DNA of 64,000 nt, from contig NC_084487.1 of assembly GCF_030035675.1 (NCBI RefSeq), forward strand, positions 59,967,486 through 60,031,485, written 5' to 3'. Every line of letters begins with the position of its first letter. Within the stretch, counting starts at the first letter, position 1. Below, in pieces: positions 1 through 10,957 of the stretch. The notes beneath the pieces were generated by a model. That model worked only from the letters and a program-made list of their open reading frames with translations. It was not told the DNA's origin and made no database searches. A program made the translations under genes and the position numbers. Source of the stretch: Rhineura floridana. Taxonomy: Eukaryota > Chordata > Lepidosauria > Squamata > Rhineuridae.

Positions 1-529
1 ATACCTAATTAAAGGTTCTTTCAGGTAATTTTGTTACAACAGCTCCAGTGTCTAGAGATCTGAGCCGAGTACAATAGATGGGCGTTATCCTCAGGAAAGG
101 AAACTTCCTTCTGAAATGTAAACTAGATTTGAAATAAGGCAAGTTACTATAAGGAAGTACAGTAAGCTAAGATCCAACTGTGTTAAGAGGAGCTTCTCAT
201 ATGTGTTTATAAAACAGGGACTGGAAATTTTGGCTGCATAGACAAGTCATATGTAGATGTACACTTCTATCTTCATTTCATTGTTAAGGGCCTGTTGTGG
301 ACTTATGTGTTCCTTCTCTCCTCCCCCTCTAGGGTTGCCAGGTCAGAAGCATCCCAAACCCTGAGATTGTGGGGGCGTGCCTGAGTAATGTCATGGCACG
401 GGCCCGAGTGATGTTACAGGGTGGGTCAAAGTGACATTATGGTGCGGGCCCAAGTGATGTCATTAAGCATGATACAATAAGCGTCAACCACAGTTGCTTA
501 GTACATACAATTCATACAAAAACATTTAT

Positions 530-720
530 CTGAGTCAGAGGCAGAGGCAGTATGCTTCTGAAAACCAGTTGCTGGAAGCCTCAGGAGGGGAGAGTGTTCT
601 TGCACTCAGGTCCTGCTTGCGGGCTTCCCCCAGGCACCTGGTTGGCCATTGTGAGAACAGGATGCTGGACTAGACGGGCCACTGGCCTGATCCAGCAGGC
701 TCTTCTTATGTTCTTATGAA
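530..720 (+). repeat. SINE-like interspersed repeat
   Basis: The 3' part (about 630-720) reads CTGGTTGGCCATTGTGAGAA, then GGATGCTGGACTAGA, then a tail with TCTTATGTTCTTATG. Related tails recur at 26663-26790 and 55540-55657, and in reverse at 49090-49290. The repeated 3' end and the TTATG-type tail fit a retroposed SINE. I cannot name the family. Confidence 0.6.
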
Positions 721-1694
721 ATTAAGATAGACATCTTAGCTAAAAGATGGAGCCTGGGTAGGGAACATTTAATCTAGCCAACTCGCTTCTGGCAAAAAGG
801 GTTTAAGTGCCCTCAGGCCAGGCCAGTCACCAGAAGGCCATTGTAGGAAGAAAGGAGCCTAGTGTTGTAGAGATGTTAGATGGCAGCACTCAGGAGTAAA
901 GATGGATGCACCCGAAGGCTGCAATTCTAAACACACTTACTAAGGGATTTAGCCCCATAGAACTCAATAGGACTTACTTCTCAGTAGATATGGTTTGGAT
1001 TGTGTTGTTGGTAAAGCTTGACTAGGGATCCTCTGCAAAGATATCCATATCCAAGTAGGGTTGGCAGCCTCCCACCTGGAATGCCCTGCCCCTACCTTTT
1101 AACATCCAAATTTCTTTACAGATTTGACCCTTCACTTCAGAAAGAGGTCTGAGAAATGAGTAAGAAGATTCTCTAGGCTATTCTGTCTCCCCTGTGGGCT
1201 GCTATAAACGCACTTCATCAGCCAACCCAATTCCAGTGAATATAATTGACAGAGAGAAAGCACACATGATTTGGTCTACCTTCATAGGCAGTTGCTTGGG
1301 AATAACAATTGCAGCCACGCTGCCCAGTATGTGAATTTTCTTTTACCTCTAGTGGGCAAGAAACAAACAACAAGGTGCATCATCAGTGGTTTAAGAAGTT
1401 TGAGCGGAGCACATGGAACCACTGTTGTTGCTTCTATGGATAAAAGGGAGTAAGGATAAAGGTAAATGAAATGCAAATAGAAAAAGAAAAGCAAAAGACA
1501 GTGATGATTTCTTAAATGCAATGCTATACCGACCACAACAAGATTCCTGTGCCTAAGGCAGAAAACTAAGCATCCCACAACCAGTCAGGATTCCTTACCA
1601 CAAACCAAAACTAAAACAATCCTGGCAGCCAATTTGCCAAGGTCCCAGAAATCCCCATGCAGCACAACCTGACCCAGGGGCTGCTGTTAGTGCA

Positions 1695-2145
1695 GAATGT
1701 TGTGGCACGTTTGCTGACATGAGTGAGACCCTATCAGCACATAATACATCTGCTCTGAAATCTGTACTGGTTGTCGATTTGCTACCAGGCCAAGTTAAAG
1801 GTGCACTTTCCAAGTTACACATGCCACATAGTACTTGTTCTCCTCTTGTAAGAAACCAATCCTTTAGTGTTGCAGCACCTATGCTTTGGAACTCCCTACC
1901 TATTGGCATTAGCAGGTGCCTTCATTGTACTCTTTTTGCCACCTTCTAAAAATATTTTTGTTTAGGCAAGCCTACCCAGGCATGTAGAAGCTATTTTTCC
2001 CTATTTTTAACTCGTTGTTGGTTTTATTATTTTGAATGTTTTTAAATATCTGTCTTTAACTATTTTTGCCAATATTTTTATTGTTTTGATTCCTGCTATA
2101 AACCACTTTGAGGTTTTTTACAATAAAGCAGTATATAAATGTAAA
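1695..2145 (+). mobile_element. LINE 3' fragment (L2/CR1 group)
   Basis: The sequence resembles the C-terminal part of an L2/CR1-type ORF2: a cagaatgttgtggcacg segment (QNVVAR), then GCAGCACCTATGCTTTGGAA (AAPMLWNSLP), then a 3' UTR ending in an AATAAAGCAGTATATAAATG-like terminus. Frames are broken. The same family occurs at 43150-44225, where the matching AGGTGCCTTCA segment recurs. It is 5' truncated, as is usual for LINE copies. Confidence 0.7.
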
Positions 2146-2566
2146 CAATCCGAGCTCAATTCAAAGTGCTGGTTTTAACCTATAAAGCCTTACACGGCTT
2201 GGAACCACAATACCTGATGGAATGCCTCTCCCCACACAAACCCACCCGTACGCTATGCTCAACATCAAAGGCCCTCCTCCGGGTGCCTACTCCAAGGGAA
2301 GCTCGTAGGCTGGCAACAAGGGAGAAGGCTTTCTCAGTGGTGGTCCCAAATTATGGAATGATCTACCTGACGAGGTGCGCCTGGTGCCAACACTGTTATC
2401 TTTTCGGCACCTGGTCAAGACTTTCCTCTTCTCCCAGGCATTTTAGCATGTGTTTTTAAATTTGTATATTTGTATATTAGTTTTTAATGTTTTTAATTGT
2501 TGTAAACCACCTAGAGAGCTTTGGCTATGGGGCAGTATACAAATGTAATAAATAAATAAATAAATT
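2146..2566 (+). mobile_element. L2-type LINE 3' fragment with (AAAT)n tail
   Basis: Translation gives VLTYKALHGLEPQYL and a later AFSVVVPNYG, the conserved C-terminal end of L2-type ORF2 proteins. The 3' end reads CACCTAGAGAGCTTTGGCTA, GGGGCAGTATACAAATG and a short AAAT-repeat tail (2548-2566). It directly follows another LINE fragment. It is 5' truncated, with at least one frame shift. Confidence 0.8.
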
Positions 2567-2635
2567 TTGGCGTCACTGTGGCCCATGGGTCTCTTTCCTC
2601 TTTTACACCGAGTCAGACTTTTTGGTACCATCTAG

Positions 2636-2738
2636 CTCAGTGGCTCTCCAGCATTCCAGGCAATAGTCTCTCCCAGGAATTGAATATTGGACCTTGGCAT
2701 GCAAAGCATGTGCCCTACCACTGAGCTACAGCCCTTTA
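2636..2738 (-). mobile_element. tRNA-derived SINE head, fragment
   Basis: On the minus strand this reads GGGCTGTAGCTCAGTGGTAG, followed by GCATGCCAAGGTCC and a degenerate B-box. This is the tRNA-like 5' head (pol III A and B boxes) of a SINE present several times in the window (best copy 36796-36992). The 3' body is missing. Confidence 0.7.
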
Positions 2739-3042
2739 TAAAAATGTATCTTTCAAAATTGTTCTTTTCAATTCACTAATGAATGCATAGTATACTAGGG
2801 CAGATCCACACCATGCATTTAAAGCACATTCAGAAAACAACAGAGGAGGACCATGACTACCCCAAGGAAGAAGGGCACACTTACAATGTAGAGGAAATAA
2901 TCATTTGTAAATAATAATTTACAACCATAGTGTGAAATCAGATACGTGTACATATACGTATACATATACATAGTATGAAGAAATATTTATATAAGCATGA
3001 ATGTAAAAGATGTTTTACACAACCTGTAAAGATATTTATAGT

Positions 3043-3249
3043 GCAGTCCTATGCATGTTTACTCAGAAGTAAGTCCCAATCAGAGCTTGGAAAAGTTACT
3101 TTTTTGAACTACAACTCCCATCAGCCCCAGCCAGCATGGTGCTGGCTGGGGCTGATGGGAGATGTAGTTCAAAAAAGTAACTTTTCCAAGCTCTGGTCCC
3201 AATGTATTCAATGGGGCTTACTCAGACAGAGAAACATGCACAGGACTGC
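3043..3249. repeat. Palindromic repeat split by a fold-back element
   Basis: The outer ends are inverted: GCAGTCCTATGCATGTTTAC at 3043 and CATGCACAGGACTGC ending at 3249. The centre carries AGTAAGTCCCAAT and, after the insertion, CAATGGGGCTTACTC. This short palindromic repeat recurs throughout the window. This copy was split by the hAT fold-back element at 3081-3195, so it is the older of the two. Confidence 0.75.
3081..3195. mobile_element. hAT-type fold-back MITE, family A
   Basis: A near-perfect palindrome starts CAGAGCTTGGAAAAGTTACT and ends with its complement. It is flanked by the exact 8-bp duplication GTCCCAAT (3073-3080 and 3196-3203). An 8-bp target duplication and CAG...CTG ends are hallmarks of hAT transposons. 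There is no coding capacity, so mobility depended on a transposase encoded elsewhere. Confidence 0.85.
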
Positions 3250-3370
3250 AATTCAGTGATAAGGAACTTCACTCACCCAAACCAAAATTCAGAACCATGC
3301 CACCTTAAGCTGTTTTGCAACTGTTTTATACTTGTTTTATGGTTATTGGATTTTAAATGGCTTTATTTCT

Positions 3371-4250
3371 TGTTGTGAGCTGCCTTGGTTTCTGACCCTA
3401 CCTCACGGGGTTGTTGGAAAGACTCCACACACACACACACACTGGAGATGTAAAAATACATACATCCTACATAATAGTTTATTGTCAAAACCAGTTGGCC
3501 ATTGCAGAACTTTTTAAAAACAAAAACAAAATAAGTATTAGTTTCCTGCGAAATAAAAGCAGTGACACCTAAGTAAACCCTGCCTACCTGCTTAAAAAAA
3601 GGATCAGAGGGGAGAGAAAGATTTACAACACAATCCGTTTCTATGTTCACTCAAAAATCCCATTGATTGTCAGCACAATCCTAACCCTGTCTACTCATGA
3701 GCAAGTCCTACTGAATTCAGTGGGGTTAGCTCCCAGGTATGTGGAATTAGCACTGCAGCTTTATTCCCAGAAAAGCTTCTATTGGGAAGGTTTTCAAAAC
3801 AGGTTACAAATAACAAATACAAATATAAACTGCCTTCTTCAACAGTCCAGTAAAATTTAAACTTGTTTGACTCCTTAATTGGAAAAGTATAATACAGCAG
3901 CATGTACACTTTAAAAAAACTTTAGTTCAAACATTATTTGAAAGATAGAATATATAATATGCCATTTTTCCAAGTAATTAAAAAACTTGCATGTACACTT
4001 TTATGCGTACCAAGATCCTCCTGTGATCGTCTGTTGTAGTGCCATCCTCTGCATGTTTACATACAAGCAAGTCCCAATCCTGTACAGAGAAAGTACTCTT
4101 TAGGCTGCTGAAAGCTATATATTTACTGAATTCCTGATGCGAAATGAGCAGGAAAAGGAAAGTGAGAGTTTAACTATTGCCTGGGGTCAACAAAACTTGT
4201 CAGTCACAACCTTGACTTCACTTATTGGCTAAAAACCTGAAAGGACAGTA
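3371..4250 (+). repeat. Duplicated block, copy A
   Basis: From TGTTGTGAGCTGCCTTGGTT to CTAAAAACCTGAAAGGACAG this block aligns co-linearly with 4854-5706. Shared landmarks in order are CTGGAGATGTAAAAATACAT, AACCAGTTGGCCATTGCAGA, a palindromic CAATCCTAACC...AGTCCTACTGAATTCA repeat, and AAGTACTCTTTA-GCTGCTGAAA. It has no coding sequence. A weaker third resemblance to its end lies at about 9500-9545. Confidence 0.85.
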
Positions 4251-4853
4251 CTAACAGAAGTTACAGTGAGGCAGCTGACATTTGAGCTTGTTTGAACCAG
4301 GCTACCCAGAAACTTTATTTTTTTAAAAAAATGAAAGCTAAGACTCACCTTCAGACCCAGAGAGGGGCCCCCCAAAACCAGAGTCTCCAGGCAAAAACCA
4401 GACACTTGGCAACCCTAGTTAGGAAATTTTTTAGCCTGAGGATTGCTTTCCATTTTGGGAATGCTTCCAGGAGCTACATGCCAGTGCTGGGTGTTGCCAG
4501 AGCCATATTTGAATGTCAATTCTACCTGGTACAGTAGGCTTCTACATATATTCACATACCCCTCTCTTTCTTCCATGCAGACAAGCAAGTGGCATTGCCT
4601 GGAGTTCAAGGGCAAATTCCAGCTAGGCAAAACATTTGAGCTTGCAAAGTAGGTCTGGTGAGAGGTGCGACCTGCGGAGATGGGGTGTGGTTGGGGAGAG
4701 TACCAAGGGCCAGACAGAGAGGCTTGGAGGGCTATATTCAGCCCCTGGGTCTGAACATCCCCACCTCTGCTTTAAGATACTCTGTTGGCACTCCTCTTGC
4801 ATGTGATGGTGCCTTCTGAGAGGGCTTTTTCTCTGGTGGCCCCTCATATATGT
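4251..4853. repeat. Spacer with decayed hAT-type and LINE pieces
   Basis: This separates the two duplicated blocks. Positions 4480-4770 contain GACAAGCAAGTGGCATTGCC and GGCTTGGAGGGCTATATTCA. They resemble the non-autonomous hAT-type element at 43649-43993 (AGGCAAGCAAGGGACATTAT, GGAGGGCCACATTTGG). Positions 4790-4850 (GAGAGGGCTTTTTCTCTGGT) resemble a LINE ORF2 end. Boundaries are uncertain. Confidence 0.5.
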
Positions 4854-5706
4854 TGTTGTGAGCTGCCTTGGTTTCCAACTCTACGTCACAGGCTTATTGG
4901 AAATATTCCTTATGTGCACACACTGGAGATGTAAAAATACATACATCCCATATAATAGTTTATTGTCAAAACCAGTTGGCCATTGCAGAACATTTATTTA
5001 AAAAATAACTATTAGTTTCCTGCCAAATAAAAACAGTGACACCTAAGTAAAGCCTGCCTAACTACTTAAAAAAAAAGGATCAGAGTGGGAGAGAAAGATT
5101 TACAACACACAATCCTTTGCTATGTTCACTCAGAAGTTTCACTGATTTTCAGCAGAATCCTAACCATGTCTAGTCAAAAGTAAGTCCTACTGAATTCAAT
5201 GAGGTCAGCTCCCAGGTATGTGGAATTAGCACTGAAGATTTACTCCCAGAAAAAAAATCATATTGGGAAGGTTTCAAAACAGGTTATGAATAAGACAAGT
5301 AAGCTGCCCTCTTCCACAGTCCTGTAAAATTTAAAGTTCATTTGATTCCTTAATTAGAAAAGTATAACACTGAAGCATGTACACTTTTTAAAACTTCTGT
5401 TCAAACATTACTTGAAAAATAAAAAGTATAATACATCATTTTTGCAAGTAATTAAAAAAACCTTACATGTACACTTTTATGCCTACCAAGATCCTTCTGT
5501 GATCTTCTGTTGTAGTGCAACCCTATGCATGTTTACTCAGAAGCAAGCCCAATCCTGTACAGAGAAAGTACTCTTTATGCTGCTGAAAGCTATATATTTA
5601 CTGAATTCCTGATATAAACAGGAAATGGAAACTGTGAGGTTTAGATCTTACTAGTGTCAATCACAATCCTGACTTCTTATTGCTAAAAACCTGAAAGGGC
5701 AGGGAT
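4854..5706 (+). repeat. Duplicated block, copy B
   Basis: This is the co-linear partner of 3371-4250, with scattered substitutions and small indels. For example, the CA-repeat of copy A is reduced to TGTGCACACACTGGAG here. Both copies lie in the same orientation inside KITLG intron 3. The repeat family of the block, if any, is not recognised. Confidence 0.85.
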
Positions 5707-5809
5707 TAGAGCAGAATAATACATGCATGTGAAATAATGATTAGATTTAGAAGGCTAATAACAACAATACCTACAATTTGTATTATTAACATTGCATTTG
5801 TGTTAATAA

Positions 5810-5910
5810 CAATACCACAGTTTTGAAATTCTCTTCCTGGTCAAGCCCAAGAGACTCTCATTTTAGATGGTGTTTGAAGATGGTTTTTATTCCAGAAAGC
5901 ATTTTATGAC
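5810..5910 (+). mobile_element. LINE ORF2 end fragment
   Basis: TTTGAAATTCTCTTCCTGGT followed by TGGTGTTTGAAGATGGTTTT and CATTTTATGACC is the decayed 'WNSLP...FLKTFLF' stretch that ends L2/CR1-type ORF2. It compares with 19150-19320. Short and without intact frame. Confidence 0.5.
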
Positions 5911-6544
5911 CAGAGTTGAAGAAAACTGTGAAGGTGACAATTAATTTGGGAAAGGGGAGCACAGAAGGCACATGGAAACCTAGAGCTGCAAGATGCCTGT
6001 TGACAGATAGTAAGGGTAGCCCCCAACCAGAGTTTGCTCTAGAAAAAATCAAACTTCAGACAGGAGAACATTAGATGCTGCTAATTGGTGGCAATCTTCC
6101 AGTTCACTAAAACAGCAGCAGCACCTTTTAGTCAACTGAATAAATGCATTAGGTTTTGGCACTAAGTGTCACAAAAATATTCAAAGCAAAAGTTATTAGT
6201 CTAACTAAAATTAGAAACAATCAAATTAATTGAGAAGCCCCACTTAATACAGGAAAAAGGTGGTGGTGGGATAAAAAACAGTAGGCTGCCCAAAGAAACA
6301 GCCAGATATATTGAGAGATAAAAAGGGGGAGGATGAGTATAGGTGTGTGTGGGGAAGCAAAGTAAAAGGAAATGGGATACTGGTGGCAATCCTTAGTTTG
6401 CCTTCTTGTCTGGACTGCTAACTTCTAACACTGAAGGCTGCCTGATGGTTAAATGGAGACTCCATGTTCAGAGGTAGTTTATCATTGAATACTAGTTGCT
6501 TGGGCAGGGGCTATTACCTAAGCCCTAATATCTAGCTAAGGTGC

Positions 6545-6842
6545 AAGCACCATAGCTCAGTGGTGAAGTACACGCTTTGCATCCAAAAGGTCCTTGGTTC
6601 AATTTCTAGCATCTCCAGGTAGATCTGGGAAAGAATTCCAGCTGAAACCCCAGAAAGTGGCTGCCAGTCAGTGAAGGCAATGCTGTGCTAGGTGGAACAA
6701 GGATCTGGCTTAGTATAAATGTAGCATACGGTGTTCCTTTGATTTTCATGCCTGGTTGTGTGCTTCTAAGGCACCTAGTTGACCCCGGTGAGAAACCAGA
6801 TTGTACTCTGTTGGTCTGATGCAACTTTTCTTAGTTTCTTAT
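6545..6842 (+). mobile_element. tRNA-derived SINE
   Basis: The tRNA-like head (CATAGCTCAGTGGTGAAGTA, then TCCTTGGTTCAATTTC as B box) is followed by CATCTCCAGGTAGATCTGGG, a middle with CTGCCAGTCAGTGAAGGCAA, and a tail ending CTTAGTTTCTTATG. This order matches the other SINE copies. Diverged. Confidence 0.75.
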
Positions 6843-8540
6843 GCCTGAGGTCCTCAGATTTTTTCACTGTCTTTTCCTAGCGTTCCAAAAATGCAGATGT
6901 ATGATTTATCAAACATCCACATTACTCATGGAACAGCTTTTAGTTTTCATACTTGTGGTGAAATATTCTCACACTGATGTTCTGTATCTTAAATTAAAAA
7001 CACATGGATGCTGGAACAACTGGACTGTTCTTGACAATAGTAAGGATGTGTCTTAATACTAGAAATAGTCATTCATAAATCCCATTAGTGTGTTTCATCA
7101 TGCCTTGTCTGCACAGTGCACAGCTTTACTTTGATGAGTAAGAAAAGCCAAAGCTGCAGATCATAAGTATTCTCACAGTATTGTTCATCAAAATATCTAG
7201 TGGAGTCCTCACATGCTGAACTTAAATCAATGCCTGAGGAAGGGAGGGGTGGAAAAGAGCAATTAGTGAGCTTCCAGTCAACTGAATATATGCATTAATT
7301 TTTGGCATTTGGCATCACAAAAATATTCAAAGGAAAAATATGTCAACTGCACAAATCTAAAAAATGCATCCAGTGTCAATAAAACTGTAAAATACAATGT
7401 ATTACTATAATTACAGCCAAGCATCTAATTTTCCCAGCCAAAAGCAAAAACGCAAACTGCTGAGAATTTTGTGTGTGCACGCACACTGCACAATTAGAAA
7501 CTAAACGAAGTCTGCTTGCTTGGCAGGAAAAGTAAGCAAAATGTTTTTTAAAGTGTATGTGTGCACACATGCACACACAAGGGTAAGCATGCAGAAGGGA
7601 GGTTGCTGTATTTTCTTTGGTGAGTATTGGAAAAGACAGAGTGGGTTCATTTGCCACCGTGCCTGGTTGTGTGGGTATTTAAATAGTCCTATTAGGCCAC
7701 ATCCTCCTTGAATTTGATGTTCATTAATGAAAACTGGTGTTTGTAGGAGCTGCAGGATTAATAGGTTCCGGTTCATCAGGATTAATAGGTTCCAGTCCAT
7801 CTCTCATCCATGAAATATGCTATGAAGCTGTAGGGTGAATTTAATGGTTCTCCTTTACTCCTCTCCCTCCATCATCTTCTAACTGGATGGTTGCTAACTG
7901 CTGTTCTATTCTGTTTTTGTTTTTTGTTTATTCATGACCACTCAGAAAGGTGGTAGTGGGATTAGTGCTGAGGACTTGTACTGTAGAATTCCACAGGGAG
8001 GGTAACGTATAAATACACAATAAATGCACATAGAAATGATCAGTAAAGTAATGCAAAAGACTGATGAATTGAAGTCAAATTTATACTTAGTCCTCATGAA
8101 ATTTGTTAATGGGGACCTGGCCTTCTTAAAGCAGTTCTTGTTGTTTCTTGCTATTTCTCAGATGAACACAGTTAGTTTCACCATTTTGGTTAGTGTCCAA
8201 GATTTAGCAAATGGTACTTTAGTGATGGTTTGTTTGTTTTTGACATCTCTGTTTGCTTTCAGTTAAGATTTTTTGTTAAGCGAGAAGGTGCCAGACCATT
8301 TCATGATATTCAGGTTGCACAATCTTCTCCAGCTACAATTGGATCTTTAAAAATAAACATGTCTACTTAATGACTTATATTTTATTTGTATTACACTACT
8401 GCAGGATTGGCAGTTTGATTTCCCCCCCTTTAGTTGCATGAGGGATTGTGAAATGAGATGCAAGTGCATAGGGGTTTAAAAACTCTGCTTTGCTGCTGTC
8501 TTCTACTCCTCACCACCACCACACACCAAGACAACTAACA

Positions 8541-8626
8541 CCGCAATCCTATACTTGTCTACTCAGAAGTAAGCCTGAGTTCAGTGTGGCTTACACTCAG
8601 GTAAGTGCGTACAGGATTGCAACCTT
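8541..8626. repeat. Short palindromic interspersed repeat
   Basis: GCAATCCTATACTTGTCTAC is mirrored by GTGCGTACAGGATTGC, with the AGAAGTAAGCC / GGCTTACACT pair in the middle. A second, more decayed copy follows at 8648-8723 and half copies lie at about 9060-9130. It is too short to code. Fold-back structure suggests a tiny DNA element, but no clear target duplication was found. Confidence 0.65.
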
Positions 8627-8796
8627 AGGAGAGTAAAGTTAATGTCATAAACCCACTGTCCTGAGAGTAAACCCCATTTAACTTAATGGGGTTTATCTCT
8701 AGGTAGACATATATAGGATTGTTCTGTTATTGTTTTGAAATCTGTTCGTTGTCATAGATTTCCAGTCCTGGAGTCAACACAAACTTGGTTACTCTG

Positions 8797-9030
8797 TACA
8801 AGGGTCACAAACCTTTTTGGACCAGAGGGCACATTTTTATTTTTGAAACTGGGGGCACTAGTCACGAAACGGCTGCCATGGGGGCATGGCATAATACAAA
8901 ATTGGAGAGTACTCACAGTGAAGCTTTTCCCATAATTGCATTTCCATGCACTAGAAAAGGCTTGACCTGCTTTTCTACCTGCCACACAGGGGTTAAAGGT
9001 ACAAGAACCCTGTTTTCCCCCAGTGCCAAC
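8797..9030. repeat. Decayed non-autonomous hAT-like element
   Basis: The start resembles the left end of the element at 43649: CAAGGGTCACAAACCTTTTT, then GGACCAGAGGGCACATTTTT. The right end is not resolved, so the assignment rests on one end only. Confidence 0.4.
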
Positions 9031-9819
9031 CCTAAAGCAAACCTAGGCTTCCATCCTGTACCACTTCCTTGGAAGTAACCCCATTAAACACAAAGTCTTA
9101 CTTCTGAGTAAATATGTATACCATCGTACTATAAGTTCATTATACAGTGAATAATTAAATGCCTGGTATTTAGCTTCTGCAAAGCAGGAGACATAATTAA
9201 GCTCCTCTGCAAAGTTTTCACACTTGCCTTTGAGGGGGAGGGGGATTCTTTAACGTTCACCCACACTTACTGTGTAGTAGTATTTGCAGAAAATAATGTC
9301 TAGGCACTACCTGATCTCAGGCAAACCTCCCACAGGAAAGATGCATCCTGGTTGCTAAGGAGAAAGGAAGGACAAACGGAAGATTCCAAGGGCTAGGAAA
9401 AAGGAAGCAGGAAGAGTGCACTAAAAGGGAGGGGAAGACCACAGCTCTTTAGGACCCCGGGGATTCCTGTTGCCTGGTGTCCAAACAGCTCATTTATCAG
9501 TCACAGCTCTGACTTCATTCATTGGCTAAAAACACCGAGAGGTGGAAGCAGCCAGGCTGGCTTATTTCACATAAATCACTTAGAAGGTTACTTGCACATT
9601 TTATTCCAAAACACTTTATTTCTAGAAGGGCTACAGACTTATGTTGTTGTTAATGTTGTTGTATATGAAAATTCAGAGTCTAGGCCACCTGCCAGGGGCA
9701 CAACTGAAGGCCTTCGTAGACACAATGGTGTTCACAGGTGCAGGGTTGGCAGCTCCCAGTCCATCACATATGTTGTTTAGGTTGTGAATTGAAGATATAA
9801 CATGGAGAGAAAGGAAATC

Positions 9820-9843
9820 TCACTCACTCACTCACTCACTCAC

Positions 9844-9919
<76 letters not shown>
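9820..9919 (+). repeat. Compound microsatellite (CACT)n-(TG)n-(GA)n
   Basis: Three simple repeats lie end to end: about six CACT units, about 18 TG units (9846-9881), and about 18 GA units (9882-9919). The TG/GA pair gives spurious long open frames on both strands. Confidence 0.95.
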
Positions 9920-9920
<1 letters not shown>

Positions 9921-10319
9921 ACTGTTGTTGGACTCAAATTCTCATCATCACTGGCCAAGGTAGCTGGGGCCAGCAGGAGTCAGAATCCAACAGCATCTGG
10001 AGGATGATATGTTCCCCACCCCTGTCTTGTACGGCTTCACCAAATCATTGAGTTAAAGATCTCAAATTGCTTTTTGATTATGACTGTTAGTAAAACATAC
10101 TTGACACTAAGATAAAACAATTCAAAGTCTAAATTGGGGGTGGTGTGGTTTATTGCATAATGTGTTTTACATTTAAAGTGCCTTGTGAAACATAATATGA
10201 AGACAGGTATCTTTTTTAAAGTACAGAATAATTATAAGAATAAAGGCATGATTATTAATCTACTAGTCATTATGTAAAAAACAACAAGATCATATTGTAG
10301 ATTCCAATGTGCTACACTG

Positions 10320-10456
10320 CAGTGTTTCCCAAACTTTTTTATTTTTTTGTTGCTGGACTACAACTCCCATCAGCCCCAGCCAGCATGGCCAATGGTCAGG
10401 AATTATGGGAACTGTAATCCAGCAACAAAAAAATAAAAAAAGTTTGGGAAACACTG
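10320..10456. mobile_element. hAT-type fold-back MITE
   Basis: CAGTGTTTCCCAAACTTTTT at the left is mirrored by AAAAAGTTTGGGAAACACTG at the right, around an inner CTACAACTCCCATCAGCCCC core. TGCTACA occurs on both flanks, so a target duplication is likely, though its exact edge is blurred. It lies 321 bp upstream of KITLG exon 4. Confidence 0.8.
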
Positions 10457-10777
10457 TGCTACAGTATGGAAGAAGTTAAATGCTAGCAGTGATTATTTGA
10501 CAGCTTTGAAGATGGTAGACACAGGAATAAAGCTGAACTGGCAACATCTACTGACAGTCATGGCTGACCTAGTTATGTTAGGAAGAGTTGTCAGGAAATC
10601 CAAAAAGAACTCAAGAAAACAGCAGGTAATCTAATAGCAGCTGAATTTCAATTTAGCAAAGTGCAAGCTAATATTGATTGGAATGGATGTGTTAATCTAC
10701 TTTTACACACTTTAAATTACTTAAAACAGTTGCGTATGAAGTGTAATCTCTCTTTTTCTTTTTATCATCCCTACCAG

Positions 10778-10957
10778 CCTAATCATTGTTGGTTGCATTT
10801 GATGGTTCCTGAATTGTCAAATAGTCTGAATACTCTTCTCCACAAATTTACAGAGTTTTCAGATATGTCAGATGTCTTAAGTAATTATTCAATCATCAGT
10901 AATCTCACAAGGATCATCAGTGATATAATGGCATGCCTATCTTCTCATAAATATAAG
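10778..10957 (+). CDS. KITLG: KITLG exon 4 (helical cytokine core)
   Basis: An exon of 180 nt, 60 codons, phase 0 at both ends. The acceptor is a pyrimidine tract ending CCCTACCAG and the donor is GTAATG. The peptide begins [12 protein letters not shown], continues through [14 protein letters not shown] and ends [10 protein letters not shown]. It carries the family's second and third conserved cysteines (NHCW and MACL) and two N-glycosylation sequons (NYS, NLT). This part of KITLG forms the four-helix-bundle cytokine that dimerises and binds KIT. Human exon 4 is 57 codons as I recall; the three extra residues (around SDMSD) are also present in chicken, so this is a sauropsid form rather than an insertion error. 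The next exon is 6.4 kb downstream. Identity is firm because the flanking exons continue the same protein. Confidence 0.95.

Larger units (their letters stand above)
1..10777 (+). other. KITLG: KITLG intron 3 (3' portion)
   Basis: Non-coding sequence before the exon 4 acceptor. I looked for exon 3, which should encode a short peptide like NLP-DY-ITLKYVP, and did not find it, so the intron is longer than 10.7 kb here. It holds LINE fragments, SINEs, fold-back elements and a duplicated block, listed separately. In the stretches 1-300, 720-1690, 5900-6540, 6850-8540, 9130-9820 and 10460-10777 I see nothing firm apart from a decayed palindromic repeat near 919-1000. Confidence 0.8.

Noticed and set aside
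9321-9380. Possible KITLG exon 3: CAG followed by codons for ANLP, as in human ANLPKDY
   Set aside because: After ANLP the reading diverges completely (QERCILVAKEK), there is no TLKYVP-like stretch, and no GT donor at the expected distance.
9846-9919. Open frames with Val-Cys and Arg-Glu repeats
   Set aside because: They are translations of the TG and GA microsatellites.
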